Source of the DNA: an uncultured Enterococcus sp.
GTDB taxonomy: Bacteria > Bacillota > Bacilli > Lactobacillales > Enterococcaceae
NCBI GenBank assembly: GCA_946409145.1
Contig: CAMJVA010000086.1
Location: 1-7,078 of the forward strand
Direction: 5' to 3'
Length of the DNA stretch: 7,078 bases
Positions 5,025 to 7,078 of this stretch are shown one piece after another. A program made the position numbers and the translations under genes. How positions within the stretch are numbered: position 1 is the first letter of the stretch; each line of letters opens with the position of its first letter. The notes beneath the pieces were generated by a model. The model searched no databases and was not told where the DNA came from. It saw nothing but the letters and a program-made list of their open reading frames with translations.

Positions 5025-6089
5025 ATGATTGAAGTTTCTGCTCCTGGAAAATTATATATTGCCGGGGAATATGCTGTAGTTGAGCCTGGAAATCCGGCGA
5101 TTATTATTGCAGTGGATCAATTTGTCACTGTGAAATTAACCAAAGGACAAAATAATGGGTCCATTAAATCAGCCCAATTTAGTAACTATCCTGTTTATTT
5201 TAGACGGGAAAACGATGCTTTAGTTTTAGATAAAAGGGATAATCCCTTTCATTATATTTTAGCTGCCATTGATATGGTGGAAAATTATGCCAAAGAACAA
5301 CACAAAGTATTAGAACTTTTCCATTTGCAAATTGAAAGTGGCCTTGATAACGGTCACGGGACAAAATATGGTTTAGGTTCTTCTGGAGCTGTAACAGTTG
5401 CCACTGCTGAGGCCTTGTGCCAATTTTATGATTTACCTTATAATAAAATGATTTTATTCAAGCTAGCTGCTTTAGCTCATTTATCTATTCAAAATAACGG
5501 TTCATGTGGAGACGTTGCTGCCAGTATTTACGGTGGCTGGATTGCCTTTTCCACTTTTGACCAAGCTTGGGTGAAAGCTCAAACAAAAAAATTAACCTTA
5601 ACAGAACTCTTAGAAATTCCCTGGCCTAATTTAGCCATTGAATCTCTCACTCCTCCTGAAGATTTAAAACTTTTAATCGGTTGGACAGGTTCCCCTGCTT
5701 CTACGGCTAATTTAGTTGACCAAGTACAAAAAAGTGAACAAAAAGATGCCTACCAAAATTTTCTTAAAGAAAGTAATCTTTGTGTGAAAGAAATGATTGC
5801 AGCCTTTAATAATAATGACTTAGGATTATTTAAAGATAAAATTGGTAAAAACAGAGAACTGTTAAACGAACTAAGCCAACTTTCAAAAGTCAACATTGAA
5901 ACGGATATTTTAAATCGTTTAGTTAAAATCGCTGATGATAATGGCGGAGCTGCTAAATCCTCTGGTGCTGGCGGTGGAGATTGTGGCATTGCGATTTTTT
6001 CCACCACTGATCCAATTGATAATGTCTTAGCTCAGTGGGAAAAAAATCAAATTTCTTACCTCCCTTTGAAAGTTTACGAAAAAAAATAG
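5025..6089 (+). CDS. mvaK2: phosphomevalonate kinase
   Basis: Phosphorylates 5-phosphomevalonate to mevalonate 5-diphosphate, the substrate of MvaD. It has 354 residues, within the 330-370 range of Gram-positive enzymes. Visible are APGKLYIAGEYAVVEPGNPA (6-25) with Lys9 and the AGEYAV variant of GHMP motif 1 that is typical of phosphomevalonate kinase; the ATP loop KYGLGSSGAVTVA (114-126); the NNGSCGDVAASIYGGWIAF block (157-175) with Asp163; WTGSPASTANLV (220-231); and the C-terminal glycine loop AKSSGAGGGDCG (310-321). The ATG directly follows the mvaD TAA. The ribosome binding site AAGGAG (5007-5012) is 12 nt upstream, somewhat long, so coupling to mvaD translation may matter. A 7-bp hairpin (AAAGGGA/TCCCTTT, 5233-5249) lies inside the gene. 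The order mvk-mvaD-mvaK2 is the one known from streptococci and enterococci. Confidence 0.96.
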   Translation: MIEVSAPGKLYIAGEYAVVEPGNPAIIIAVDQFVTVKLTKGQNNGSIKSAQFSNYPVYFRRENDALVLDKRDNPFHYILAAIDMVENYAKEQHKVLELFHLQIESGLDNGHGTKYGLGSSGAVTVATAEALCQFYDLPYNKMILFKLAALAHLSIQNNGSCGDVAASIYGGWIAFSTFDQAWVKAQTKKLTLTELLEIPWPNLAIESLTPPEDLKLLIGWTGSPASTANLVDQVQKSEQKDAYQNFLKESNLCVKEMIAAFNNNDLGLFKDKIGKNRELLNELSQLSKVNIETDILNRLVKIADDNGGAAKSSGAGGGDCGIAIFSTTDPIDNVLAQWEKNQISYLPLKVYEKK

Positions 6090-6119
6090 CCGCTTCATTT
6101 ACTTAAAGGAGCTGAAATA

Positions 6120-7078
6120 ATGCTAGATCGAAAAGAAGAACATCTTCGCTTTGCTAAAGCACAACAAGAAAAAAATCTCGTCAATGACTTTGACGAGATT
6201 CGTTTTATTCACCATAGTTTCCCAGAAATAAATTATGAGGACGTGGACCTTTCCACTAGTTATGCTGGACTTACTTTTCCCTATCCTTTTTACATTAATG
6301 CCATGACAGGTGGAACAAAAAGAGCCAAAGAAATTAATGGCAACTTGGCACTTTCTTGTGAACAAATGGGTATTCCTCTAGCCTTAGGGTCTGTGAGCGC
6401 CGCTTTAAAAGATCCTTCCTTACTAGAAACTTATACTGTGGCCAAAAAAATAGCCCCAAACCTTTTCTTATGGGGAAATTTATCCGCTGATAGCTCTTTA
6501 GAAAAAATGAAAAAAGCGTGCGATGTTTTAGCTAGTAACGGACTACAATTACATTTAAATTTACCTCAAGAACTGGTTATGCCTGAAGGAGACCGACATT
6601 TTTCCAATTGGCTAGAAAATATTTATCAAGCCAAAAAAACCTTAAATCTACCTATTATGGTGAAAGAAACTGGTTTTGGAATGAGTCAAAAAACAATTGC
6701 TTTAATTTTGCAAACAGGTATTGATCTAATTGATCTCGGTGGTCGGGGAGGAACGAATTTTATTACCATTGAAAATACCCGACGCACTAAAAGAGAATTT
6801 ACTTATTTAGAAGATTTTGGCCAGTCCACAGTAGAATCTCTCCTTGAAAGCAAAAAATTCCAAGATCAAGGAAATTTTTTAGCCACAGGTGGCATTCGTC
6901 AAGCTTATGATATGGTAAAAGCTTTGGCACTTGGGGCAAAAGGCGTCGGTGTCGCCGGAAATATTTTACCTGTTGTAATGGAAAAAGGCAGTGACGGTGC
7001 TTTAGAACTTTTAAAAACCTGGGAAAAGGAATTAAAAACGATTTATTGCCTTTTAGGAGCGAAAAATTCTGAAGAATT
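6120..7078 (+). CDS. fni: type II isopentenyl-diphosphate delta-isomerase, 3' end cut by window
   Basis: FMN- and NADPH-dependent interconversion of IPP and DMAPP, unrelated in fold to type I isomerases. ATG 6120 is preceded by AAAGGAG (6105-6111) at 8 nt. The frame stays open for 319 residues to the window end; the family is usually about 340-350 long, so only the C-terminal tail is missing. Motifs in TIM-barrel order are DRKEEHL (3-9, substrate diphosphate), NAMTGG (60-65, FMN), LGSVSAAL (89-96), LHLNLPQELVMPEGDR (144-159, including His145, Gln150 and the Mg-binding Glu156), VKETGFGMS (181-189, Lys182), DLGGRGGTNF (205-214), and the FMN-phosphate loops ATGGIR (255-260) and GAKGVGVAG (272-280). 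All expected catalytic residues are present. The 30-bp gap after mvaK2 has no terminator, so it is co-transcribed. The coding sequence carries an unusual hairpin at 6174-6200. Confidence 0.96.
   Translation, partial: MLDRKEEHLRFAKAQQEKNLVNDFDEIRFIHHSFPEINYEDVDLSTSYAGLTFPYPFYINAMTGGTKRAKEINGNLALSCEQMGIPLALGSVSAALKDPSLLETYTVAKKIAPNLFLWGNLSADSSLEKMKKACDVLASNGLQLHLNLPQELVMPEGDRHFSNWLENIYQAKKTLNLPIMVKETGFGMSQKTIALILQTGIDLIDLGGRGGTNFITIENTRRTKREFTYLEDFGQSTVESLLESKKFQDQGNFLATGGIRQAYDMVKALALGAKGVGVAGNILPVVMEKGSDGALELLKTWEKELKTIYCLLGAKNSEE
6174..6200. repeat. 11-bp perfect hairpin in the 5' coding end of fni
   Basis: AATCTCGTCAA (6174-6184) and TTGACGAGATT (6190-6200) are exact reverse complements around a 5-nt loop TGACT. 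The structure starts 54 nt after the fni ATG and encodes residues N19 to I27. On the plus strand it is followed by CGTTTTATT, a poor T-tract. On the minus strand the stem runs into seven T (6175-6169, two of them within the stem), which has the full form of an intrinsic terminator facing antisense transcription. Confidence 0.72.

Noticed and set aside
5233..5249. Hairpin AAAGGGA/TCCCTTT inside mvaK2
   Set aside because: Only 7 bp, with no clean T-tract on either strand; expected now and then by chance in 3 kb of AT-rich coding DNA.
5750..6365. Minus-strand frames of 85 and 80 codons under mvaK2 and fni
   Set aside because: Antisense to well-conserved enzymes, with no ribosome binding site or promoter seen. 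The second spans the fni hairpin, which would act as a terminator on that strand.
1..7078. Mobile elements, CRISPR arrays, tRNA or rRNA genes, defence or toxin genes
   Set aside because: None seen. Every stretch over 200 bp is covered by a conserved housekeeping gene, and there are no long direct repeats or transposase motifs.

Overview
The window looks like the chromosome of a low-GC Gram-positive of the order Lactobacillales, most likely Enterococcus or a close relative. The reasons are AT-rich DNA, strong AGGAGG-type ribosome binding sites, a Firmicute-type infC-rpmI-rplT operon with an L20-style leader, an enterococcal-looking IF3 N-terminus, and isoprenoid synthesis by the mevalonate route with a type II isomerase. 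The genus is an inference from these traits, not a database match.

Layout. Positions 1-721 (minus) hold the N-terminal two thirds of a glycerol dehydrogenase gene, with its own promoter at about 765-793. Positions 851-2268 (minus) hold the translation operon: promoter, attenuator leader of about 155 nt, infC (IF3), rpmI (L35), rplT (L20) and a Rho-independent terminator. Positions 2279-2993 (minus) hold a deoxynucleoside kinase gene with a near-consensus promoter and a TTG start. It ends only about 10 bp before the infC promoter, with no terminator between. From 3111 to the window end (plus) lies the lower mevalonate operon mvk-mvaD-mvaK2-fni. Its first three genes abut exactly as TAA-ATG, and fni is cut by the window end about 30 codons short of the usual length.

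How the genes work together. Mvk, MvaK2 and MvaD turn mevalonate into phosphomevalonate, diphosphomevalonate and then isopentenyl diphosphate. Fni, an FMN-dependent type II isomerase, interconverts IPP and DMAPP. IF3, L35 and L20 are co-expressed translation components. In Firmicutes L20 is known to repress this operon through the leader, and the leader here shows the mutually exclusive pairings expected for that control. The deoxynucleoside kinase feeds nucleotide salvage.

I see no novel system: no mobile element, no CRISPR array and no unknown gene. The points most worth a second look are the IF3 start codon (an AUA two codons inside the obvious ATG is better placed relative to the Shine-Dalgarno), the multi-state L20 leader, an 11-bp perfect terminator-like hairpin inside the 5' end of fni, and paired operator-like boxes between the divergent kinase and mevalonate promoters.
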